A stretch of 64,000 nucleotides of DNA from Orbilia blumenaviensis (lineage: Eukaryota > Ascomycota > Orbiliomycetes > Orbiliales > Orbiliaceae): positions 1,054,001 through 1,118,000 of the forward strand of contig JAVHNS010000013.1 of assembly GCA_036872755.1 (NCBI GenBank), given 5' to 3'. Under the pieces are notes generated by a model. It did not search any database. It worked only from the letters and a program-made list of their open reading frames with translations, and was not told where the DNA came from. Of the stretch, positions 23,950 through 34,031 are shown in pieces. The number at the start of each line of letters is the position of its first letter. Position 1 is the stretch's first letter. A program made the translations under genes and the position numbers.

Positions 23950-25109
23950 GTAGATTATCGGGATTGGTTTTTGTGTGATATGGGGATTTGTTGTCCGCCA
24001 TTCTGGGTGCACGTGTACATACATGCATGCTGGTGAGCTCATGTTCGGAAATTAACACCAAAGGTTGTGAAAACAATTGGAAGCGGAAACAAGCTCTTTG
24101 TATTTTCGGAGTTGCTCAAAAAACAATCATATGCAGAGATTCCCGAATTTAAGCCTTCGTTTATTGAGCAATCTAGATCTCTTAGGTCTACTGTTGTGGG
24201 ATGTGAAGACCCACCAAGTTGTGGTATTCGCCACCACCCTGCATAAAATATGCACCGTGTATATGCCGCACACCCAAATACTGATTTTGTGTTGCCGCTG
24301 AGCGAACTGATTGGCTTCGCACTTCGGAATAGCTGAAGTTCAGGGACCATTCAAACCAATTCGAGGGTAAGCCTGTCCAGCACCCAGACCACAGCCTGAT
24401 TTCAAATATTTCCAGCTGGCTTTCATCCTCAGCGCTACAGCCGCACGGCGCCTCCACCAATACTTGGGCCACTGATGCACCAGCAATACTCATGTTTATC
24501 ATGAGTTACACATGATCAATATAGGGGCTGGTCTCGATCGGGTTTGGGCAATAAGGCGCTGGCGCCATAAATTAGATGCATTCAGGTCGCATATGCAAAT
24601 TGAACCACATTCGCTGTTAGCGGCTCACTAACTAGCCTGCAGCGTGTAGGCACTGCAGGGTTCAAAGTTAGGGTCACCAAATTTTAAAACAGGCCTCGGG
24701 GCTGAAAAACGTAGCAATAGCGCAGTACACACCAGCCCAAGTGCAGTAACTAGATGAAATTTCGTGAAAAGAAACTCGAATCATGATCAGCGGAAGCCGA
24801 AAACTTAAGCTTTTAAAAAAAAACTTTAAGCAACCATCTACGCCTGCATTGTGTATATCCGTTATTTTGTGTTACCACAGCTGTTCTTGCGGCTCTTCTG
24901 CGCACATATAAATATAAATACAAGTAGACTGCATATCTGGGTCTGGGGTAGGCACAATAGAATCAAAGGTTTAGGCAAAGAGATGTCAAGAGAGGTAACA
25001 GCGCCATAACACAGATGGGATTGGCCTCCATTTCCCCCACTTGGATGGCGCTGTTAGTGTCGCTCTGTCCCAATGCATTAATGTGCTATATGCACGGTAA
25101 ATTAAGAGG

Positions 25110-25188
25110 CACTTGGGTGACATGGAAAAGAGAGCAAGATTTGGTGTACGCTGGTGGGTTTTTCTCTCTTTCCCGTGTCACCCAAGTG
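25110..25188. repeat. inverted repeat, 25-bp arms with 29-nt loop
   Basis: Left arm 25110-25134 (CACTTGGGTGACATGGAAAA plus GAGAG) matches the reverse complement of the right arm 25164-25188 at 23 of 25 positions. Both differences are transitions. The outermost 13 bp pair perfectly. Confidence 0.9.
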
Positions 25189-25610
25189 AGAGGTTACGTA
25201 AAAACGCAACGATCTTGCCACTACCCTGCAAACAACCACCTGGAACGTTACTCAAATCTATGTCAAGGGTATCCTATCGTGTCAACACACATGCACACTT
25301 GTTCTCGATTCGGGGTTCTCTACTTCAAGCTTTATAGACCCTGTGTTTTGGGAATGCCTAGTCTTGGCTGGCGCCACGCGGCTGCAATATCTCAATTCAG
25401 CTGGCATTGGCATTTTCTTAGTTTAATACATGCAGCTTCAAATATAGAGTTTCAGTTGATCAAGTTGGTCTAGATCTCGAGTGCCGCCACATGGCATATG
25501 GCCACAAGGAACAACTGTTAAGCAGCACAAGGGCTGACCAGATCCGCAGAGAAGGGATCAAGAGTCTCGAGATTCAATCCTATAAATCAGCCATAGTCTC
25601 TTCTTCGTGT

Positions 25611-25614
<4 letters not shown>

Positions 25615-25642
<28 letters not shown>
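25615..25642 (+). repeat. poly(T)28 tract
   Basis: An uninterrupted run of 28 T about 100 bp upstream of the start codon of a secreted-protein gene. It may be a nucleosome-excluding promoter element or the end of an old retroposed sequence. Confidence 0.9.
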
Positions 25643-25743
25643 CAAAGGGAGTATCCGAATCAGTCTATACGGTGCAAGAAGGAGTTTTCACTGTCCGGTC
25701 CAATCGAACCTGCGAGCGGCCTTTCTTTAAATTTGTTTTCGGC

Positions 25744-27117
25744 ATGGTTTCCAAGTTATTTGTTCTGGCGCTCGGTGCAGTGCCGAGTGTTTCTGCCGCA
25801 GTCCTTGGGAGGCAGGTTTGCAATGCGGATAACTGTCTAAGAGGTAATGATCTACGCCCTTGGTTTTGCGCTTTAACTGGGGATATCTATTGTTATTGCC
25901 GTAGTTCTATGCTATGGCCGGGTCGACTCTACAGATCTGTTATGATATCATATTGGGTAGAGGTAATTACCTAGATGCTCAGGAATCAACTGCTAATGGT
26001 ACATCAATTGATTATAACAAACGACAGCCTTCAGAGCTACTCAGTTTCCTACGCGGTTACCACAGGCATCTGCAGACTGCCAGAGAATCCTTTGGGAGAC
26101 TGTTATACCCCCCGCCCAGTATGTGAACCCTCGATTATATTATGAGATATAACTTATACCATACCTAGGATAATATACATCGGGGGCCGCTGACTAATCT
26201 GCGCTGCATTGGTGTATAGAACAATAACGGAATACAGCACAATCTCCACGACAGAAATTGTCACAGTTCCAACAACCCTCGTTGAAACATTCTATGCCGT
26301 CCAAACGGAGATTATTCCTGTCACCGAAATCGAAGTCACTTCTACCGTCATCACCCGAGTTATAGAGATAGCAAGTAGTCCTCAAAAAAGAACCGTACGC
26401 GCACCGGATCCATCGACCAGTTTCCCAGCATACGCAACTCCCTGTTCCGGAATTGTTCGTTTCTCGAGTGCCTGCAGCTGCATCGGCGTTGTTCAAAAAA
26501 CCATTACAGCACCAGCACCCTTGAAGACCGTAACCCTCCCAACGACTAGATGGGAAACAGCACACACGACCAAGACTGTCAAAACTGAATCCATCACTTT
26601 CATCACTTCCACAACCACCATATATACTACGGTTGCAACGACCACAAGCACGGTTGAGTCCTTCGTTGACATCCCAGTGACAACTGCCACTCCTAAGATC
26701 CAAGAGGGGACCGTTTCATCCTATCTCGGGAAGAGCTTTATTTTTTCTGGATCTACAATACTTATTCGGACCTCCGTTGCTACACAAGCGACTAAAATCT
26801 ACATAGATGGTTACGGCCATATGTGGGTCTACGTCAACGGTGTCGCGAAAGTAGCGAAAGTTAAGCCCACTATCTCGAGTTTTGAGAGTGCTCCGGAATT
26901 TTTAGAATTTATTGAAACATGGGCTCCCTCTGCCAATGGAAAGGTATATCTCAAATGTAGAATTGATGCCCAGTTTTATTTAAGATGCACAGCTGCAGGA
27001 GTTGAGTTGGCATGGCTTGAAGTTGAAACTTCGAGTGGTTTGAGGATTTTCAATAAGGAATATACTTCTGATTCTCCAGATTCCAGGGATATTAGATTAT
27101 ATGATGTTTCGACATAG
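25744..27117 (+). CDS. secreted threonine-rich protein with fungal Cys modules, 3 exons
   Basis: Proposed exons 25744-25843, 26028-26118 and 26220-27117 give 362 residues. Residues 1-19 are a signal peptide (MVSKLFVLALGAVPSVSAA). The mature start has CNADNCLR, then AFRATQFP and ASADCQRILWETVIPP; recovering this conserved-looking run across the first intron fixes the acceptor at 26027. A Thr/Val-rich region follows (ITEYSTISTTEIVTVPTTLV), then the module PCSGIVRFSSACSCIG, which I recall from many fungal extracellular proteins. The C-terminal part is a hydrophobic/beta-rich domain without a GPI signal. It is probably a cell-wall or secreted, O-glycosylated protein; the function is unknown. The first intron (184 nt) is long for this window and is the least certain part. 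Confidence 0.7.
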
Positions 27118-27472
27118 AAACTTTAATATAGTATATTTTGGGTTGCTGGGTTATATAGAATTTGCGATCCATCCATTCAAGTTAGTTAATAAAAAACTAT
27201 TAATATTACGATACCATGCCTAGATATACCCTATCTAGCTGTTGATGATAGTAGTCGAAACCAAAATCGATTATTAGTGAATTCAAGGAGGATATGAAAT
27301 TTTAAGTTGTAAAATCAAAATATAATAGTAACAATACCACAGGGAATAAAATTTCGCTGCAGCAAGGAACATGAGTCAATCTCAATACTGGGTGCTTTCG
27401 GCTTCAGCCGGAGCTGTGATAGGTATCGAAAATGCAAGGTATACTACCCCAATTGCGTTTCAATTATTCAGA
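27118..27472. other. AT-rich spacer
   Basis: Very AT-rich spacer between the ends of two converging genes (TATAGTATATTTTGG, TTAATAAAAAACTATTAATATT). It contains probable polyadenylation signals and nothing else visible. Confidence 0.5.
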
Positions 27473-29417
27473 TCACCATGGGATGGCTTCGGCAGACCCT
27501 TCAGAGAAAGCTTCCTCGTCTAAAATTTCGTCGACAGTAAAACAATCTGCCATCTCTGAGTCTGGCACGAACCGTCTCGCCCACAACCCACCCCATTCAA
27601 CTTCAGACCCCGTCCCATAAAATAATTCCTCTCGGAAATACCATCCATTGTACCTCTCTCCAACGAAGATTTTATCTCTGCCGATCGTCAACCATATGTC
27701 AACGAATTCTATCTTATTAAAACTGTTCAGAATGACATGGGAATACACCCTCTGATACCCACCACGATCCCACTCTATGATTTTTAAATTCGGTAGATGT
27801 AGAATCAATTCCATGCAGTCGAGGAGTAAGTTTGTGGCGTGCATTGAATCTGGGCCTATTTCCCCGGCGAGGTCAATACTGCTCGCTTCAGTGATTACCA
27901 AGTGCTTTAACCCCTTGAGACGACCCAGAATTTGCAATTCCTAAATAGTTTAAAACAGTAGCTGTCAGCTAAAAAAAAGAAGAGTTTTCGAAAACATTTT
28001 TGGAAAGTCGATAAAATCGAACTGGAGGACATACCGTTCGTAAGAACAACCCCACCTTTCGGATCGAAAGCTTTTCAAGACTAGGGAATCCGACGCCTAG
28101 GTCTTGTAGAGCCATATTGAGTCCCCCGATATGGTTTTCCCCAGCCTCCAATGCAAGCCTTTTCACATTTTTAGCTTCGAATTTCGTATGCGGGGCCGGG
28201 TATGGCGCTGCCGTCAACATAAACCAACCAGACGAGTAAAAACCCGAACCGACAGTCTGTAAATTTTTTACCTCAAGCTCGTCGATCTTGTCCAGCATAT
28301 CCAGCATATGAAGGATATCCCAGACTCTGTTGAGTGCAGGGTTCATTGAAAGATACGACTGGCCGTCCAAGGATACCGAGAACCTTGATAACCTTCTTTT
28401 AGGCTGTGTTCTTTTCCATTCTTCCACATACCTTAGCCAGAAGCATTCAGCCCAGTACCTGCTAGCACTTGCCCATCGAGCGCCGGCTACGTCGATTACA
28501 CCTGCTTCTAGGAGATTCAGTGGATGCACTCTCCCCAAAGGCATCAACACATTGATCTGAATCGGATAGACTTCAGCTTCATATGGGGACCACGCTGATC
28601 TGATCTCAACCTCCATATCGTCAAGCATCGGGCAATTTAGGAGCAAATGAGGGATAAAGTCGTAGGCCCAGGTGTGCTTCACCCCATAGCCCTGAAAACA
28701 CCGGCCGCAAACATTGGTAAGTTGGCTGTGAATTTGGACGTTGCGGATGTTGGCGAGTAGGTTGCTTGGGATCGGGAGGATCGTAGGGATGTCTCGATTG
28801 ATTCGGGCGACAGTGTCGAAGAGCTTCTCTAGTCGGAAACGTATTTTACGAACCGGATCGGAGATATGAAGGGTTCTGTAAGATAAGGGGATATATTTGC
28901 TTACCTGTTAGTCATCGCTTTCCCCATATTTCTTTTTTTTTTTTCTTTTAAAAAATCATGAATAACTCCGTATAGTTATTTTATATCATCTCAATTGAAA
29001 ACAAAAAGCTGAAAGGTATGAATATTTGATTCGCATCTACAGAATATGCTTGCTTGCTATGAAAAGGCATCTATCTTGTGCAGACTTTGGTAGTATGTCC
29101 ATGGTTTCATGGATGTTCCATCGACGACTGTAGTTGTATTTTGGAGGCTCCCCAGGAATAGGGAGCCTGAATTCTAGAGAGCCGAGAAGCAGTGTATACC
29201 CGGCCGCATACCAACTCCGGCAGGTCCGGAGGAAGGCGAGACGGTCGGACTGAGTTAATGGTTTGCAGATGAGGTAGAGAACATCGAATGGCAAGAACAT
29301 TGCAGGTTTTGAATATCGTGGCGGCATTTTTTGGGAGTAATGTGTGTACAGACTGATATCTATCACTATATCATAATCCAGATGTTCCCGGAGGTGGAAT
29401 ATAATGCTTCGAGTCAT
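27473..29417 (-). CDS. F-box protein with LRR-like C-terminus, 3 exons
   Basis: Exons on the minus strand read 29417-29041, 28875-28035 and 27940-27473, giving 561 residues (531 if the later ATG at 29327, MPPRYSKPAMF, is used). The F-box is MFLPFDVLYLICKPLTQSDR followed by LAFLRTCRSWYAAG. The middle holds HISDPVRKIRFRLEKLFDTV and CGRCFQGYGVKHTW. The rear part has irregular leucine-rich stretches (FPSLEKLSIRKVG, LGRLKGLKHLVI, LILHLPNLKIIEWD), typical of substrate-binding regions of fungal F-box proteins. The second intron is clear (GTATGT donor, phase 0). The first (165 nt, GTAGAT donor) is a best guess; a frame-open alternative exists around 28876-28905. Confidence 0.65.
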
Positions 29418-30219
29418 TGCTGTTGCTGACTAACTAGTGGGTCACATGCCGGTGAAACAGCCAATTATATCCCGAGCACATCTAACGGCCCCAAAACTTG
29501 GTATGGCAGCGCACTTAGTGTGGTAATTCCTATCTTCAAAATGCAACAGGCACACTGTACATGTGCATGGATGTGTAAGATACACCTTAAAGGGCTTTTA
29601 AAAGGGTTATGAGACTTTTTAGTCGTGTGATTTTTATTTTTTTATTTTTGTTCTAATTCCTAGGTATTTGTTTACTATAATTATGATGCACGCTTAATCT
29701 CCTGCGATATCGAGATGTTCAAGTTGTGAATTCCCTATGCGTTGCGACTCAGAATACTTATGCTCGATGTTGTAGTGCTGACTGTATACTCTTTTTTTTT
29801 TGTAATAGCAAATAGTATAATTATAAATTAAAACAAAAATATGATTTAAATTATGTATTTAGAATCGTCCATCTGCTATATGCCCCCCCCCCCCTATGCA
29901 TTAAAGCTACTCGTCTATTCGCGATCTCGATCCGCAATCGCCTCGTAAACTAGGTATGACCGAAGCTCTGTCGTGTTTGCCACACTTATAAAAATCGAAA
30001 TTGTGAGTAGGTAAGTCAGTACTTATCCCCTAATCCGAGTTGTGCAGGTGCCGGGGAAGTCTTGCTAGTTTGCGGTTCTTCGTCTTGAAACCAGGGCTTA
30101 TTTTATACACAAAATAAAGGTAGTTTTCTTTCACCGGGCTCCTTAGGACCTCCGCGAGACCTATAAGATTTTCCTGTTTCATAACACGTTCGATAAACCT
30201 TTGCCAGCAGCGTCCTAAA
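29418..30219. other. AT-rich intergenic region
   Basis: No open frame of note. It contains T runs, a 12-nt poly(C) at 29883-29894 and very AT-rich sequence at about 29780-29870. It separates two minus-strand F-box genes. Confidence 0.5.
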
Positions 30220-31194
30220 TTACAATAAATTGATGTTAGTATGTGTATTTATTACCCCCGTAATAATGAAGGCACGAAAGAATGTTAACTTGTTAAGAGA
30301 AGGGACCTTACGGTCTCTTTTCCACAATCCATTGTTCAATAGTGCCTGAGGAAAAGGATCACACACAAGACCAGTTCTGTGCTCCAAATATTCATGGCAA
30401 TCTACCATATAGCCCTTAATCACCTTTAAGAGGAAGGCCTTCGCCGTGAGGAGCCTTTCGGTTTCTAAAGTTCCTTTCTCTGAAAATATACTTTTCCATT
30501 CAGGCAGAGATGTGACATCATAATCATCACTGTCCTCACCAAAATCATATGGAGTGGGTTTGGAGGGTGCCATCAAATTTAACCAAAGCCGGAAAAAGAT
30601 TGTACTTAGGTCCTGGTCGCTGAGGTCTCGCAGCGACGGCAATTTCAGGAGACTCTTCAACTCAGGGGAGAACACCCGATACATTGGTAGCCGCGCATTG
30701 ACATCGAAATCGGAAGCTCGGAAAAGCGATACGAAGAACTGAACAACTTGGCGCATTCTGTAGAGTTCGTTGCGTAAAGTGATCGGGTCCTCATCAGATG
30801 CATTGTAATTGGTGAAAATATCCAGGAAAGACACTGTAGTTTCCAAAGATCTCATCCTTAATGAAAACTTAGGCCCTCGGTTAGGTGTTATTATTGGCAA
30901 ATAATCTTCCTCAAACGACGCTTCGTATTGTAATTCGCTTAGCCTCTGTTTCGTCTTATATATCCTATGAACGCACCAAGCCGGGCTACACATTTCAGCC
31001 TTCAAAACGTTAAGCAAGCTAGTTTGTCCATATTGGGTGCAAAATATTCCGTAAAACGACCGACAAGTCTTGCAAAGTGCGACAAAGGATCTTGAGTCAC
31101 AGCTCTCGAGTATATTGATTTTGATATCCAAAGGCAAACTCTCCAGTGCAATGGTTGGGCCGGATCCCAGGGCGTTCGGAGCGAGCGCTGCCAT
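30220..31194 (-). CDS. F-box protein (tandem paralogue A)
   Basis: Single-exon protein of 324 residues. The F-box is at about residues 17-52: LESLPLDIKINILESCDSRS followed by FVALCKTCRSFYGIF. The following domain shares its plan with the gene at 32404-33357: an alpha-helical region with LRNELYRMRQVVQFFVSLFR, then LSTIFFRLWLNLM, and a C-terminal FFRAFI. It probably acts as a substrate adaptor in an SCF ubiquitin ligase; the substrate is unknown. A GTAAGG near 30310 could be a splice donor, but the encoded end aligns with the paralogue, so I keep it intronless. Same strand as its two F-box neighbours. Confidence 0.75.
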   Translation of the reverse strand: MAALAPNALGSGPTIALESLPLDIKINILESCDSRSFVALCKTCRSFYGIFCTQYGQTSLLNVLKAEMCSPAWCVHRIYKTKQRLSELQYEASFEEDYLPIITPNRGPKFSLRMRSLETTVSFLDIFTNYNASDEDPITLRNELYRMRQVVQFFVSLFRASDFDVNARLPMYRVFSPELKSLLKLPSLRDLSDQDLSTIFFRLWLNLMAPSKPTPYDFGEDSDDYDVTSLPEWKSIFSEKGTLETERLLTAKAFLLKVIKGYMVDCHEYLEHRTGLVCDPFPQALLNNGLWKRDRKVPSLNKLTFFRAFIITGVINTHTNINLL

Positions 31195-32403
31195 GACGAT
31201 ATCCGATGGGGTGTATACTGGAAAGGTTTCTTTCTTAATTTATTTCCTTGTTTCTTGTTTTTTATCTTATTTTTTGGATAGATTGCGAAACGCTATGCGG
31301 AGTTTCGGGTCTATGGGGTCGTTGAAGATAGATGTATACTATGGTTGGGCGCAGGTTGCAGTGATTGTTATATGTCAAGTAGGCCTCGTAAAGTTAATTA
31401 GGCGCACTAGCACAGTAATATACCTAGGTACCTATCTATGTTAAAATACCACCCAGAATACATATGTGCTCATTACCTTGATCTGCGCCGCTCTGGCCAG
31501 CCCGTTAAATTTAAAACGATAACATGGCCGATCAACACAATTATGTGTTGTAATTTATAGCCGGAGGGCCAGTCAAATGCTATAGACAAGGAAAGAGCGG
31601 ATACATATTGAGATACCTTGGTCTATAGCTGAGCTAAATATATGCGTAGCCAGAGCATGGTTTGACTCAATATTGTGGGTTACCCGGAAACCCATTGGCC
31701 ACTACCTAGGTAGTTATGGCCCGCTTTAGATGACCGAGGAATCGTACCATAGCTGCATAGTGCCGTGGCCAGAGTGTAACGGTATCGCGTTATGTGCCCT
31801 GAATTCATATGCACCATTACGATGTTGTTAAATACATAGGTCGCTATTATTTAAGCACCTTTGCAGCTGTTTTTATAGGCCCCAACACCCCCAAAACTGA
31901 TTGTCCCGAATCTAACATCCACTCACACTTGCAGCTGACTAGCGTCTCATGGATAATATACTTGATGCTTTATCTCTATTGTTAAGCTTTGCATTAAGCC
32001 TGCCTCTGGCATCTATAACCCTGACCAAAGATAAGAGAAACCTCCCTACGAACCTCCATACAAAGTCTCCAGAGCAAAAGTATCCTCTTTTCCAGAGCAA
32101 GCCTCGTACAAATCTACATATAGCCTCCCAATGAACGAGTCAATCGGTAGATACGGATATAACCTGATCTTTGTATGCCTCCTCACTAGGGTCAAGGTCT
32201 CACACGTTGCTTGGATGCCGGATCTTAAAACCCTTTGTACCCCGGGCAAGTCCAAACATTTTACAATCCATCGAATATACTCGGAGCTCATATTGTCCTC
32301 CGTGGCTGTGGCTAAGTTCATCCAAAAAAAAAAACAAAGAAGAAGAGGAGTTTTATCAGCCTGAATTGTTTCTTATCAATTCTGTTACCTCCCCACCACT
32401 CGT
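31195..32403. other. intergenic region between tandem F-box paralogues
   Basis: Mostly non-coding. It contains a perfect TAGGTACCTA palindrome at 31425-31434 and a related CTACCTAGGTAG at about 31703. The only frame with a good ATG is a 91-codon one at 32046-32321 on the minus strand, listed separately. Confidence 0.45.
32046..32321 (-). CDS. possible small hypothetical protein (91 aa)
   Basis: ATG-started frame of 91 codons beginning MNLATATEDNMSSEYIRWIV. The residue composition looks protein-like (SGIQATCETLTLVRRH, GRLYVDLYEACSGKEDTFAL) but there is no signal peptide or known motif. It lies 82 bp downstream of the F-box gene on the same strand, so it could also be a detached or decayed 3' exon of that family. 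Confidence 0.25.
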   Translation of the reverse strand: MNLATATEDNMSSEYIRWIVKCLDLPGVQRVLRSGIQATCETLTLVRRHTKIRLYPYLPIDSFIGRLYVDLYEACSGKEDTFALETLYGGS

Positions 32404-33357
32404 TTATTTCTGAAAGAGCTGGGACAACTTACAGTAGTTCGTGACATCAAGAGACTCAATATATATAAATGCCCGGATGTGTTCTTTCAATACGTTGGTC
32501 TTCGGCTCTATACCAGCGCGCGCCTGCTCTTCAAAATCCCAGTTATCGCACACGATCAACTGTCGCCCGACCGTCTGTCCGATAAACTCTCTCATCGCCC
32601 TTATCTTTCGGAACCGTTCCGGGTCATAGGCTTCTCTATCCCCAAATATCGACTGGCACGTATCAAGCCACCTCGAATCCGGGCCTTTGAGTTTTGCAGA
32701 CCACGACTTGCAACTGTGGGACCGGAATAACCGTGCGCTTATCCAGTACTCGTAGAGAGTATCTTCGAACTCCTGCTGTTCCATAGCCGAAAGAACGGTT
32801 ATACAAGCAGGTTCTTCGTGTACCCGGGTATCGAGTCCTGGGATCATAGGAATTACATCCGCGACCGGATTCCTCCGACGCTTTTCTGCTTCTAGATAGC
32901 TCCTTCTGTCGAGTAATTGCTGGTATATCCGAAAGAAGTACTCGGCAGTTTGAACGATCGAATAGAGCTTCCGGATTAAAATACTGATGGATTCTCCTGC
33001 TGTGTTATAGTTTCCGGGGAATCTCTGGTCTAGGGATATGGGTAGAGTCCCTACAACCAGGTCCTCGACGCTCGTTTGTTGGAACATTTGTGCGCTGGTA
33101 GCACCTGCGAAGCCCTGCCTCTGCAATGCCTCCCAAGTATTCCACCGTCTCCGACTTTTATTCAAAAGATAAATAAACCATCCCGCCCTCCCCATTCGAT
33201 GCCCCAAGGTCGTGAGAGTAGTCCTTGCCCCGTGGGGCGTGTTATGGATCCTATAGAATGAACAACACGCTTCTGCCAAAGAAAGGAAAGTCCTGGGGTC
33301 ACATTCGTCCATAATCAAGAGCTTGATATCGACGGGTAGGGTACCAAGGGTTACCAT
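32404..33357 (-). CDS. F-box protein (tandem paralogue B)
   Basis: Single-exon protein of 317 residues from the first ATG (MVTLGTLPVDIKLLIMDECD). The F-box at about residues 5-40 continues PRTFLSLAEACCSFYRI. The match of LPVDIKLLIMDECDPRTFLS to LPLDIKINILESCDSRSFVA in the gene at 30220-31194, the similar lengths and the shared C-terminal RAFI motif show a local duplication followed by strong divergence. Other features are a helical ILIRKLYSIVQTAEYFFRIY and an acidic FEDTLYEYWISARLF segment. Expected role: SCF substrate adaptor; target unknown. Confidence 0.75.
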   Translation of the reverse strand: MVTLGTLPVDIKLLIMDECDPRTFLSLAEACCSFYRIHNTPHGARTTLTTLGHRMGRAGWFIYLLNKSRRRWNTWEALQRQGFAGATSAQMFQQTSVEDLVVGTLPISLDQRFPGNYNTAGESISILIRKLYSIVQTAEYFFRIYQQLLDRRSYLEAEKRRRNPVADVIPMIPGLDTRVHEEPACITVLSAMEQQEFEDTLYEYWISARLFRSHSCKSWSAKLKGPDSRWLDTCQSIFGDREAYDPERFRKIRAMREFIGQTVGRQLIVCDNWDFEEQARAGIEPKTNVLKEHIRAFIYIESLDVTNYCKLSQLFQK

Positions 33358-34031
33358 GATCGATGGTATTGCATTTATCTGAAGAGAGGGCGGGCCTATA
33401 TGGCTTTGTGTTAGCAAGGCCTAGGTATTGCTGGGCTAGTATTTGGAGGGAAATCGTGGAGGGTCGGGTGGGTTGTGGTAGACATGTTCTCTCGATCTGG
33501 TCGTTGATTAAGTAGTTAGCTGATCTACTGGTTGCCAGTTACGATCATCCAGTCCCTAGTTTGATAGCATAAATAGCGATACCCCATTCCAGACTGAGAC
33601 TACTCCAGTGGAACAAGCGTGTTCTAGGGGACTATTTGGGTTACGTAGGGTAGTATTAGGTATGTATAAGTATAAATATATTGGTATCTATAAGGCTCTT
33701 TTGGGGGGGATTGGTTCTACCAGCAGCCTTATGAGAGACGGGGATAGGCCCACATTATCATATAGAAAAACCCCAGCATTGACACAGAGTACGTCAATTA
33801 TAAGAGGTGAAATGTGACTCGACTTGAGGTCACATCACACTTCCTGTAGCCTCTCAGACTAGTCAGGTAATTCAATGCATGTAAACATATGTTTTATCGT
33901 ACAGGGAGGCTCTAACAAGGAACTGGGGCCGCTGCCCACGATATCACGTCACCGAAGCATCCTCCCGATTTCGCGTCGTTGGGACAAAATTTAAAAAGCT
34001 TCCTCCCCCAAGGCAGATAAAAGGCCACTAT
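33358..34031. other. intergenic region
   Basis: No gene supported. A 69-codon frame at 33608-33817 has no features. The region holds the promoter of the F-box gene on the left and the 3' end of the orphan gene on the right. Confidence 0.45.

Larger units (their letters stand above)
23950..25743. other. gene-poor region with a strong hairpin and poly(T)
   Basis: No supported gene. Open frames (24039-24350, 24188-24502, 25015-25473) overlap on opposite strands or lack features. The region holds a 25-bp inverted repeat (25110-25188) and a 28-nt poly(T) run just upstream of the next gene. Confidence 0.5.

Noticed and set aside
26194..26703. 169-codon minus-strand frame rich in Gly/Cys
   Set aside because: It mirrors the Thr-rich repeat region of the secreted-protein gene on the + strand.
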